Shown here in pieces: positions 1 to 10,263 of a DNA stretch of 64,000 nt (the stretch's first letter is position 1; every line of letters starts with the position of its first letter). The stretch is from contig KK106983.1 in NCBI GenBank assembly GCA_000611775.1, positions 894,575 to 958,574 on the forward strand. Reading direction: 5' to 3'. A model generated the notes under the pieces. That model was not told the DNA's origin and made no database searches. It saw only the letters and a list, made by a program, of their open reading frames with translations. This DNA is from Umbilicaria muhlenbergii (taxonomy: Eukaryota > Ascomycota > Lecanoromycetes > Umbilicariales > Umbilicariaceae). A program made the translations under genes and the position numbers.

Positions 1-775
1 GCGGCGTTGCCTATAGTGCGGCGTTGCCCCGTGGGATACGTTACTTGCAGTATTCATACGAGAAAGAATAGTCGAAACAGCCCTGGCGTGCCCCAATCTC
101 GAAACGCGGAGAGGGACGCTCGCTGGCGGAGCGTTGTGCCGAGCTAGAACCGATGCAGTCAAGCGGACCTCTCCGGCATGTTTGAGCTACCTTAGCGAAT
201 GCGAACTTTTAGAACACCTGCCACGCCTGCTAAATCGCATCGTCTCGTTGCTAACCTTAAGCTATGTATCACGTTGGTGACTACTCAGGCTAGAGTAAGG
301 TACTCCGAGTAGACGGAGCCGCTTCCACCAGCAGCAGCACTAGCACCAGCGTCTCCACCGTCGGCTTCGTCGGCATCGTCGGCATCAAGCTTCTCTACGC
401 AAAAACTCCACCGCTGTGTACGCCCTAACCATAGTCCTCCCGCCACATCACATATCACAACAATCCGAGGGACGACTCTCGACTTGACGCTTTCATCAGC
501 GGCAACCAAACAAGCCACCAGAGTTTCCATTGCAACTCCGAGGTATCGGTCACCAGGGCGTTCCTTGAGCTTTTTACAGATCGATCAACTGAGCTTTCAT
601 TGCAGTTCCTATCGATCGACCAGAATCAGAACGGACCCAGGTCGAGAACGACGGAGGGCGGAGTAGTTTCATATCTCACTGGAGACTTTACTTGGGCTGA
701 TGATGTGCTTCTAACCCCATCACGCGACAATCTCGCTCACAGAAGCCTTATACGACACCAGAAGCGAACGACAAG
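1..775. other. Upstream region, no gene recognised
   Basis: I see no supported coding region here. The last part is the probable promoter and leader of the Sel1-repeat gene that starts at 776. An 11-bp direct repeat (gcggcgttgcc) lies at 1-11 and 18-28 at the very edge of the window. Confidence 0.5.
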
Positions 776-3041
776 ATGGTCGAGCGTCCGACGTTCATCG
801 ATCTCAGATCGAAATCTGAATATCCCGCTCCACCAGAAATGCCCTCTTCTCGGCCGCTGCCCTCTCCTAGAATCGTTCACAATGCTGGTGACGTCCCTCC
901 AGCCATGTCTCCCCTCGATGCCTTTGCGGCCCAGAGTCGTTTGTTGGCAAAGCAATTGGAGGACAGCCAGAACAGTGGCCGGCGCGTTAGTCGACTGCCG
1001 CCTCATACCATTGCCAACTCGTTCGCAAGGTCAAGGCCTACATTCTATCGGTCAAAGTCAGCTGTCGATGAGATCCGTGGACACGTTGATCCCCCACGGC
1101 CTAAAGAGCTGGAGACTTTGGGGAATAAGTTGGAAGTGGAGGAGCCGACAATTAGGCCGACGTCTTTCTACCCTCGGATGAGCAGCATAGCCCCACGAGA
1201 CCACAGACAGGGACTTCCACCACTCCCGTCTTCGAACAGCCAAACCGCTCATCCAACTCCTAACACCAACCATCAGACGCTTGCAAATGATTATTTCGGT
1301 GCATGCCGAGCACAATCGCCAGAGCCCTTTGTGACAGGCCCCGGGAACGTGGAAGCGAGCGAGCAAGCAGAATACGTGAGACCCAAACGAAGCTTCGATT
1401 ATACGCATCGCAAAGCAAATTCACAGAGCAGCTTCAATGGATCGTACCCAAGAACAAGCCCACAACGGGGCTCATCGAACGATTCTGCATCGTCTCGAGG
1501 TCAGTACCCAAACGCCCTTGCACCACCTGGATCCCCTCATGTACGACATAAAACCAGCATCAGATCCATTCCAGCGGATAGCTCGGACGACGATTACACC
1601 ACTTCTACCAATGGCTCATCCTTTTCACAACCCCGCAAGCTTTCTTCTAGTAGTGGGATGTCGATGCCGCACTCTCCAATGTCTCCGTTTGCCCAGCCTC
1701 ACAACCGATCGCCATCCCTTAATTCTGAAGTGTCTACGGGTGGTACGCACCTTCCTCGTCCCGCGTTCAACTTTTCAAGGCCCCTCAGCAGAGGTAGCCG
1801 ACCTTCCGTAGATCTGCCATCGCGCCAGCCTTCTTCTGATAGTCAACGTTATATCTTAGCCGACGACTCTGTGCATACACCAGTCAGCATCGAGAACGAT
1901 GAATCTTTCGAGTCTAGAGAGCATCCTCTCGCTGCAGCGCCTACCTACGTCTACACCAAGTTCTCCCTGCCACGTGGAAGGATTCTGGAAAGGGATTCCA
2001 TGGTTCTTGAGAACACGGATGTACCGGTATTTGAATGGGAGCAACCTATACCACATAGTAACGTCACGCCAGCTACGCCACCTAACGAGCCCAGATCTAA
2101 TCCACCGTCTCCCTCACCGCCACCCCAGGTGCAGACCGACGAAGTAAGACCAATCACTCCAGACCATCATTCACCCGAGCGAAGTCGGCCCAAACCTATC
2201 AGACCAAATCCTACACCTACTGTGACTGGGCCTTCGCATACTTCGTCGGCATCGCTCAATTCCGCAAGTACCATCAAAGCACGCTCATACCGGGATAGGG
2301 ACTTGTCTGTTGAGGTCACGGCTGAGGATCATTTGAACAAAGGTATCGAGTGCCATGAGCGTGGATCCTTGAAAGAGTCGACATATCATCTTAGAATTGC
2401 CGCAAGGCAAAACCATCCCACGGCTATGCTACTATATGCGTTAGCTTGCCGGCATGGCTGGGGCATGCGTCCGAATCAACAAGAAGGAGTACAGTGGCTA
2501 CGGAAGGCTGCAGATTCAGCGAGCCTAGAAATTGCAGGTGACGAAGACCTTATGAAGGAGGGTAGACCTGCAGATCTTCTGGAACGAAAAACCCGGAGAG
2601 CACAATTTGCTCTGAGCATATACGAGCTAGGCGTCAGCCATATGAACGGGTGGGGTATTGAGCAAGACAAGGTGTTGGCTTTACGATGCTTTGAAATTGC
2701 TGCTAATTGGGGCGATGCGGACGCGATGGCAGAGGCTGGCTTCTGTTACGCTCAGGGCCAGGGGTGTAAGAAAGATCTGAAAAAAGCAGCGCGATTCTAC
2801 AGAATGGCTGAGGCCAAAGGTATGAGTATGGTGGGCAACAGCTGGTGAGTCTCGTTTAGCACCAAGCTCTTGTTTCATGCACTGAGTAGCTTTTAGGATC
2901 TACAAACCCAAGTATGCCGACGACGCGGAAGACCGTCAGGGCCACTTGGCCAAACCTGGGACAGCAGAAAAGAAGCCTCGGGACAAGTCGAGAACGCGGA
3001 CAATATTCGGACGAAAGAAGTCGGTTACTGGCCGTTCCTAG
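776..3041 (+). CDS. Sel1-repeat (HCP-like) protein, Dsf2-like
   Basis: Exons 776-2844 and 2897-3041 (737 aa); the 52-nt intron starts GTGAGT and ends TTTTAG and splits a Trp codon. Residues 1 to about 500 are Ser/Pro-rich and probably disordered. After that come Sel1-type helical repeats, visible as G-(W/Q)-G signatures (ACRHGWGM, SHMNGWGIEQD, CYAQGQGC) in alternating helix pairs. The tail is basic (TIFGRKKSVTGRS) and has no CaaX box, which argues against a Skt5/Chs4-type prenylated chitin synthase activator. Sel1 repeats are protein-interaction scaffolds. In fungi such proteins act in cell-wall and signalling contexts, and yeast Dsf2 has this kind of layout, but the specific role here is an inference. 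The start is the ATG in aagATGG context; the frame is open from there. Confidence 0.88.
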
Positions 3042-3599
3042 AACCACTATCACACTGTGTGCTGTCCACTGATTGCTTGCTTGCCTCACTGCTATCTCTT
3101 GCGCATGCCCGCGATCCTGGTGTCTCCTGCAAGGGTTGAGGCATACGCGGCCACATGTCCATAATGTCTTGTATGTAATGACTGCGGATCCAGTCAGTTT
3201 CTGAACGCTAGATGCGTCGAATGCATACTACCAAAGTTAGCTTGTACTTAGCACAGAAATGTGTTGTCTCGGACGCCTTGACTTAGGCAACAGCGCCGAA
3301 TGCTGCAGCGAGGGGTTTGCACATGACAAGGCGTGCAGAGCGCGAAACCGCTTTACGCGCCCCATGTTTTCTTCAGTCGCCATGATAGCTCGAATCATTG
3401 CTGGCATAACACAAGAAATGAGTCACAGCGTCATAGCAGCAAGCAGAAAGGAATGCAAGGGATCCATCAAGATGCTCAAGCTGACCATAACGGGGTGGCA
3501 ACTGCATCCCAATATATTCCTTCTCGTCATCAACAGCTAATCAGCAGGAGACTCATCATCAGCTTTGAATCATACAACCAAAAGAGTACGTCACAAATC
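3042..3599. other. Intergenic region
   Basis: This is the 3' region of the Sel1-repeat gene and the upstream region of the small gene at 3600. I see no supported gene or repeat. Confidence 0.4.
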
Positions 3600-4210
3600 A
3601 TGGGCTACGTAAGCATGCACCCCTAGTTCTTGCAGAACTATCTCCACCACACTCCTTCTCCCAACGCTGACCATCTCAGACCCACTCCTGGGGAAATCGC
3701 GACCCCGAAGCCTGGGCCACCGCCTTCCCACTAATCGTCCACGATACCCACATCATCATCTCCCACTCCGGCGTCCCCATCGGTGGTCCAAACCCCGAAG
3801 GCCAAGGGCCAGTCGCACCCACCGTCTCGGAAACCGACGGCATTGCTCTAAACGGCGACAAGGGCGCTTTTCATGAGCCCTTCAAGCTCATGCGGGACGT
3901 GAAGCAACATCGAAAGCATCAACGGTTCCAGTTCTGCAAAACGGCACGCAAGCCTTACGATAGGGTGGTCACGGCCATTCTTCTTCGCGCCAAGGTGCAT
4001 GCGGGGGATGCGCTTATTGTGAGCAGTGATGGCAATTGGGATGAATGGAAGGGTGGGAGGGATTTCGTGGAGAGGCTTTGGGGGGAAGAGTGTGTGTTTT
4101 GTCCGTTCGATAAGCCTGAATCGGACAAGGAAGACCAGGACCAGCTGGAGCGGATGGTGGAGGGGGCCGCGGCGGCAGAAGGAGTGGAGGTTGATGACAA
4201 GGGGGCTTAG
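3600..4210 (+). CDS. Small protein of the MGYTH...FCKTARKPYD family (phage/bacterial type)
   Basis: Exons 3600-3608 and 3680-4210 (179 aa). The first exon holds only Met-Gly-Tyr; the 71-nt intron is GTAAGC to CTCAG, phase 0. The protein starts MGYTHSWGN and carries FCKTARKPYDRVV near residue 105 and ALIVSSDGNWDEW near residue 128. The combination of an MGYTH(Y/S)W start, a central FNG/LNG-G-HE(P/T)F segment, FCKTARKPYD and SSDGxW is, from memory, the signature of an uncharacterised family common in bacteriophages and bacteria. No catalytic function is known to me. The spliceosomal intron and the host-like context show that it is a resident fungal gene now. The tail is acidic (DKEDQDQLERMVEG). 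It converges on the GNAT gene with 156 bp between the stop codons. The gene call is firm; the family assignment is from memory and was not searched. Confidence 0.78.
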
Positions 4211-4366
4211 CTGTATCTGTGATGGGCGAGTCCGGTGCCGAGTTCGCCGAGTTTACTCCCTTGACCAAACTTGGGAACAAGCTTTAGGCTCTCCGGAGGC
4301 ATTCGTTTATGAACGCAAATTTAGCTCTTACACGAACCACTTACCATCATGTCAAGCCCTTCCTAA

Positions 4367-5740
4367 TCATATCCCCTCCAGCTCCTTGGCCGCCCTCTCC
4401 AGATCCATCCAAGTCCAAAACACAAGCCACGCATACTCCCCGCCCAACCCCTTGGCAACCGCAATACTTGCCGCATTGGTCTCACCCACATCCATATGCA
4501 CCCACGCCTGCTCCTTCGTCAGCCCAATAAACCCCTTCCAATTGCGCCCCTCCCCGTCTTCTCCACCTCCCTCCCACTCCCCCTCCACCAGCGTTTGAAG
4601 CAGCCGTGCAGTAACCGCCTTGCCTAATCCCTTCCCTCGGAAACCTTCTTCCACATGCAAAGACGTCAGACTCCCATCGACGCCCCAGAACCTACATCAA
4701 CTTAGCCACACATCCCAAACACGAAAAGAAACCACAAAGGGGTAGAAAAGGGGACTCTAAACTCACCCCCACGCCACCATCTCCCCCTCCTCACCTCCAC
4801 CATCTCCCGTAATCCGTCTAACCGCCCACCCCGGCAAAACCCTCAACGTCCTCTCCCTCCTCGGCAACACCAACCTCGCCATCACCTTCCCCAAGCCCTC
4901 CCTCCCGCTCCCCACCCTTCCAAACCTCAACCCCTCCTTCAACCCCTCCTGCAACCTCTCCTCCCCCCCCGTCGCCCCGAGCCCCGCCCCCGCCTCCTTC
5001 CCTGCCACCGCATCCGGCGTGAGCAGGTATTTGCGCCACGGGATCGTATGGCACCTCACGACATTACTTCCCGCCGGCACCGCGCGCCAGGCCATATCCG
5101 GGGAGTAGGGTTTCAGCTCATCATGCCCATCGTCGTCGGCGGCAGCGGTGGTGGTGGTGGCGGCGGCGGAGCTGACATTGGTAGCGTCAAAGCGCGCCCC
5201 CTTTAGAAGTTCGAGAACAGACTGATGCACCGCGCCGACATGCAGAAGGCGCGGGGCCGGGCCGTCGAAGGAGGGGGCCAGGGGCAGGCGGGAGATGTGC
5301 GCGAGGAGGGCGAGGAGTTGGTGGCGAGCGAGAGGATTGGTTGCGTGATCGTTGGGGTGGAGGCCGTCGTGGTGGTGGGGGTTGTCGTCATCGCCGGCTC
5401 CCTTTCTGGGTTTCTTGGCGGAGGAGGACGGGGACGGGGAAGAGGGAAATGGAGAAGGAGAAGAGGCCGGAGATGAAGGTGCAAGTTCGGTAGATGAGTA
5501 TATCCAGCATTCGGTCTCAGGAGCGCGGCTGCGGTCGACGTAGGCGAGGGCGAAGGGGTGGGGGAGCGGGGAGGTGGTGGGGTGGGAGGGCGGGAAAGTG
5601 GCGAGGATGTGGGCGTGTGGGGATTGGAGGTGGAATTGAATACGGCGGATAATGGCGAGGGGGGATGGAAGGAGGGGGAGGAGGTGAGGGAGGAGGGTGG
5701 AGCAGGGATCGGGGTGGGTGGAGATGGGGGGAGGAGCCAT
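4367..5740 (-). CDS. GNAT-family N-acetyltransferase (FR47-like)
   Basis: Exons 5740-4767 and 4691-4367 on the minus strand (432 aa); intron GTGAGT to TAG, 75 nt, splitting a Gly codon so that the join reads AWGFWGVDGSLTSLHVEE. The C-terminal part shows the acetyl-CoA pyrophosphate loop of GNAT enzymes (HVEEGFRGKGLGKAV, R-G-K-G-L-G) followed by a helix and the motif-B-like VHMDVGETNAASIAVAKGLG. The N-terminal 300 residues contain low-complexity Pro/Ser and Ala/Asp/His-rich insertions (about residues 90-130 and 195-215) that are usual in long fungal homologues. Substrate unknown; the layout resembles glycine N-acyltransferase-like FR47 proteins. The DNA strand is strikingly pyrimidine/purine asymmetric. 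Confidence 0.85.
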
Positions 5741-6036
5741 TGGTGCGTTGCTCGGTTAGGGGTAGGGTAGGGGTGGAGAGGGTTTTGGTTGGGAGGCGAG
5801 GGAGGATCGCTTCAAGTCAAATTTTCGTACGAATCCTCGCGACTTTATAGGAATAACTATGGAAACACTTTTCAAAAACTATGGGGCTTTTGGTTTTTTC
5901 ACCATGTCGTTGCTGCTAGGACAGAATATTTATTATTATTAGGTTTCGTGAGTCACTGCCCAAGCCACGACCGGGTCCGCGGGTCTCCGAACCATTTTCG
6001 CCACCCATCAAATCGAACTCCACGCCGTACCAGTGT

Positions 6037-7606
6037 TTACTCAGCTAATGAACAGTACGACCGCTGCAGCCCCTCAAGAAAGTCGTCCTCCGATATACAA
6101 GAATATGGTCCCTCGTCTTTCCCGTAGAGCCCCGTCTGCCCATAAGGTCCTTTACTGCTCGAGGACCTTTCAGCCGGCCATGTTTTCTCGGACAAGAACT
6201 CCCCTAACTCCACATTCCCGTGAACGCAGTGATGGCGCGGTTCAAATATCCAGTGGTCTGCCGTTGCAAAAGTGTCATTAGCAGCATAATCACAACCCCG
6301 AAACCGGCAATCATGAAATAGGATGGCTTACTGATAAAGATACAAATATTCAGCTCCGCTCCGTCCTTCTCCCTCGCCTTCATCAAGTTGCGGGCTCCTT
6401 CCAAGATTTTCCAAATCTGATCTTGGCCATGCACAAATTGCACGGGAATTCCATCCTGTCCGCAGAAGCTACCGGCTCTGATATCCACATCGCCAGTCCA
6501 GTGTACGGAAGATTCGTTGAATAGCGCAGAGCATACCGACGGCAACGAGATAGAGTAGTTCTTGAGTCGTGGACACTGTAAGAGTGAGTGGCATAGGTGG
6601 GTATCTCCACACACGGTGAACGGATCTGGATGTTCAAACCCGTCGCTGGAGAGAGGTGAATGCTCTAGCATCTGTAGCGTTTCCTTGGCCGCATCGACGA
6701 GAGCCATGACTCCATTGAGTGTAACAGATGATGTGCCGGTAACGTGAATCTCCTCTAGATGTGTCGCTGTCCTTGCAATGGCTTTCAGGTCATTGTCAGT
6801 GATGGGGTTAAGATTTGTAGAACCAAAGATCTTCAATCTTCTCAGCGCGCTGAAATTGACATCGGAGGAATCTAGCGGGCTTTTGTCGACCTGATTGGCA
6901 GGAAGTCCAGCTTGGGACTTCTTCAGATCGACTGCTAGTAGCTCCAACGACTCCAGGCCCCCTCCTGGCTGACCCTGTCTGAGCAATCGTACCCAGTCAC
7001 CCACATCGCCATGTCTCAATACCGTCCACGGAAGTGTCACAGACTGGAGCCGGGTGCAGTTTGGGAGTATGTCGAAGATGATCTTGTTCGTCTCTGCTCC
7101 ATAAAAGCCGTCGAACCATAGTCTCCGGATGCAAGACGCTACTTGGGGGTAAACGCAAAATAGCTGAGCGGTACTCCGTAAGGAGCAGTAAGGATCCCGG
7201 TAGACTGCAATACCAGAGGGCTTCGATTTCAGATCTGTAAGGTTCTCCATCCATCTATAAGCCAAACATGTCAGAGGTACTCTAATGAAAGAACGTGGTA
7301 TACTTCAACATGCCTCTCGCTTCCTCTCCACCGCCGAATGTACATGGTCTTGATTGCGCAGACGAGGGCCCAGTCATGCCAGGCTTGGTTCACTTGGCGA
7401 AGACTGTTGGTGGCATGCCACAATAACGCATCTGGCGGAACTCCTCCTCTGACAACCCGTAGCATCTTGGGTACATCCTGAAAAGGCTCGGGAGCTTGAC
7501 TGAGCCCGTAAGTGTACGTAGCAATCTCCTTCAGGTTCAGCTGCGTAGCTTCTGTCAATATAGCATCAATGAGCTCAAAGGGTAGGCTGTTAATAGAAGT
7601 AGGCAT
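6037..7606 (-). CDS. F-box protein with LRR-like repeats
   Basis: The F-box exon starts at 7606 (MPTSINSLPFELIDAILTEA) and runs to about 7304. The second exon is 7254-6332 and the third 6257-6037. The last intron (6331-6258) is a textbook one: GTAAGC, branch CTAATGAC, acceptor GGCAG. Removing it gives the end INHWIFEPRHHCVHGN...GPYGQTGLYGKDEG...LAE; reading through it instead would create a false hydrophobic tail. The middle part has LRR-like segments (FSALRRLKIFGST, ATHLEEIHVTGTSSVT). F-box proteins recruit substrates to SCF ubiquitin ligases; the substrate is unknown. Odd: the obvious first intron (donor GTATAC at 7303, acceptor ATAG at 7255) does not keep the frame between exon 1 and exon 2. 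In-frame alternatives exist (donors at 7343 or 7331) but they delete a segment, RRWRGSER, that looks coding. Exon 1's end is therefore uncertain. Confidence 0.75.
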
Positions 7607-8704
7607 TGTTCGTGTCCAAGTGACTGGTATGATTATGCTGTGATACGAAGAGTACTGAGGATTAGTGAAGTAGCAACATTCATTGTATAGCAAGCAACGT
7701 GAGATATATCAATCGCACGGAATGCACAGCCATGACATGGATCCGAAGACCCTGCAAGGTCACCAGATAGATTAGTCAAGTCATCAAAGCATCGTGAAAG
7801 TGGCGAGCTTGATGTTGTAGTGAGATGCGCAATGAGTTGGGTAATATCATGAGCTTGGCGTGTGCTATTGGTTGACCCGACCCGGAATGATTTCCGCAAA
7901 ACTCTTGAATTGGGGAAGCTGCCCAACAGCCAGTGAGAAGCAAACTCATTTTACATAATAACACGAGCAGCCCAGAGTGTTCAGAAAGCTCACGTGGCCG
8001 TCATCCCATCGTCCGAGGTCTTGAAGTCTTGTAGGTACGCGCAGCAAGCGGCTGTGCAACGGAAGTCATGCCCGGAAATTGTCTCATCATCCGAAAGCAT
8101 TCGCCAGAAAGGAGTGGATAGACTAGGTCGGACCGATTGGAATGAATCCGATCCAAGCGACCGACGCGTGAAGAAGGGAACGAGTCATGCATATAACAGC
8201 AGCTAAATAACTGTATACCACAGTTGCCACTATTTCCAAGGCCGCCAGGCGTGTGGGGAAAATAAGCGGCAGTCTTCAGCCAGGGGTTCCTTCGACTACT
8301 CAACAACCCTTGGAAGAACATTCAACTATAGAGATGGTAGAAGCCGTGCATCTCTACAGCATCCACTCCATGGATATATACATATCGTTTCCGTTGTCGT
8401 TTATCGTGAAGCTCCCCAGCTGATAGCTGCCGCTCATTTCATCCATATGCCAGCTGCTGCGTTCAACTTTCACTGGCTTCGGCCGACCTCCGCACTACAA
8501 CCGCTTGTCATTGCTCTTTCTATAGATCTAAAATGACTCTTGGATCCTGTCTATAGCTAATGCAGGAAAAGATGTATTGAGTGAGCATCCTCATGCTACC
8601 TTCAAAGGTAATCTGGTTTCAGCGTCCTCGAAGGACCCCGATGTCCTCATCATTTTTATCTCACTTTGACTAATTAGGGTTTGCCTCCATCCTTTCCACC
8701 ACTT
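7607..8704. other. Gene-poor stretch of about 1.1 kb
   Basis: It lies between the start of the F-box gene and the stop of the small secreted protein gene. Short open frames occur on both strands (for example 7633-7926 and 8001-8321, minus) but none has a recognisable domain, a good splice pattern or convincing composition. A decayed gene cannot be excluded. Confidence 0.4.
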
Positions 8705-9341
8705 TTAACTGATCTTCCCTTGTCCTACCTCGCGAACCCCGTCATAAATATGAAATGTCACCGTGCCAAAAGCAGTGACTGTCATATACTGCACCAGCGC
8801 CATACAAGCAGCCCCCAAAACTCCATACGTTGTTTGGTGGTTGTTGCTATTCCAAACATGGAGCAACAACCCGTTCTCCCCCACCATTTCGAACATACCA
8901 TTAGCAATCACACTGTCCCCTTGATTGCGGATGCGGGCCATGGCAACGACGAATGCCGTGTCGAGGAGGTTTGAAACTGCATTGCCTCCAATCCGTTCTC
9001 CCATTGTAAGGATTACATAGGTTTGGCTGCGTGGGGCGTTCCAAAGAACTGTCTTCGTCTCTTTGCGAGCCTGGAGGGAGCCGGGGGAGGTGTTGCTGCG
9101 GTCGAGGCAGCTGGTACAAGAAAGGGTATTAGCTATCTACACACTCCGGATGCTGAAGACTACAAGACGCGGGGCGAGACAGAATATCTACTCACGTTTC
9201 GGCCCCCGTGAGGGGACTATTGGCGCACAGTTGTTTCCGAGGTGAAAGTGCGGCAATGCTGGTTGGAATGATCGGTACGGCCAAATTAAGCCCAGTGAAC
9301 AGGGCTAAAGCCACAACATTCGAAAGACAAAAATTACGCAT
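8705..9341 (-). CDS. Small secreted protein, unknown family
   Basis: Exons 9341-9196 and 9110-8705 (183 aa). The intron is 85 nt with donor GTGAGT and acceptor CCAG; it splits Thr (AC|C) and keeps the frame exactly. The N-terminus MRNFCLSNVVALALFTG...AVP is a clear signal peptide with likely cleavage near residue 22. The mature part has two Cys close together (KQLCANS, ETCLDRS), a Ser/Arg-rich linker, and then a compact domain with alternating hydrophobics (VSNLLDTAFVVAMARI, GVLGAACMALVQYMTV, GTVTFHIYDG) and few Cys. I do not recognise the family. Size, secretion and isolation in a gene-poor 2.6-kb stretch fit a secreted effector-like or surface protein, but that is inference only. Confidence 0.8.
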
Positions 9342-10263
9342 GCTGATGGAGAATCTCCGGAGAATATCTTAGATAAAAGGGAAGTGAGGGGCATGCAATG
9401 CCTTGGGTCGACGGCACTTGCGAGGATGAAAGGAGAGCGGCATCGAAGATATCAAGCCATCCCTTCATCTTGCCTGAGGCAACCTCTAAAGTGCGGCAGG
9501 TACTCCACAGTTCGCCAACTCTATTCCTACATCCAGGTCTTTGCCTTAATCTCGCGAACTTGGAAGCTCGAGATACCGAAGCGTGGGATTTCTCTAGCGC
9601 ACGATACGGTGTCCGCAAGTCGTGTGGGAGTTAGGGCAAGATTGCTGACGTGTTCTGACCGTTTCAGCACCGTCACTGAATAACCGATAACAGATCCCAG
9701 ACACTGTGGTCTCATGGGATCTCCAACGGGGCCATGGTCGGGACGCGGCTTTGCTTCTGAACGCAAGTTCATCTTCGCCAGCGCGTATACCTGTCTCAGT
9801 GAGGGTCCCAACGCACACTGACCATCCGCCGCAATGATTATCAGCTAAGTCAGAACAACTGTGGTACCTGCGCATCTAAAACTGGGTCCGCGTGCCTGCC
9901 TTAAATCGCTTTGGCTGACTATATGGTGCATCGTCAGTGGGCATGTCATCCGCATCTTGATATAAGCATTACCATCAGTTCGTATCATGGCGATAGGTTC
10001 CCGTGAAGTGCATCATTCGGGTGACTGGATGTCTGTCGAAGTCCTTTTGTAGAGGTTCAAGTCTTTGCTCTTGCATGTACATGCACTTGTGGTGATCAGG
10101 TTATCCGATGAATCGCATGTGCTTTACGCCATAAAATATCGTCTTCTCATACTTTGACCCGCCATATGCAAGGGGTATCCTACTTCGACAAATAACTACA
10201 AGTAGTAGACAACGAGGAAGAATACAGGTCTGATTATTAGCACGCTTTTATTCCCGGTACCGA
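9342..10263. other. Intergenic region
   Basis: About 0.9 kb between the secreted-protein start and the PhoD-like gene's stop. Frames of 90-100 codons exist on both strands but lack any domain or signal sequence. I support no gene here. Confidence 0.4.

Noticed and set aside
776-3041. Skt5/Chs4 chitin synthase activator
   Set aside because: Sel1 repeats are present, but the C-terminus lacks a CaaX box and the layout fits a Dsf2-like protein better.
6204-6331. Apparent C-terminal membrane span (IAGFGVVIMLLMTLL) in the F-box protein
   Set aside because: It is the translation of an intron with a perfect donor, branch site and acceptor; splicing it out gives a much better C-terminus ending at 6037.
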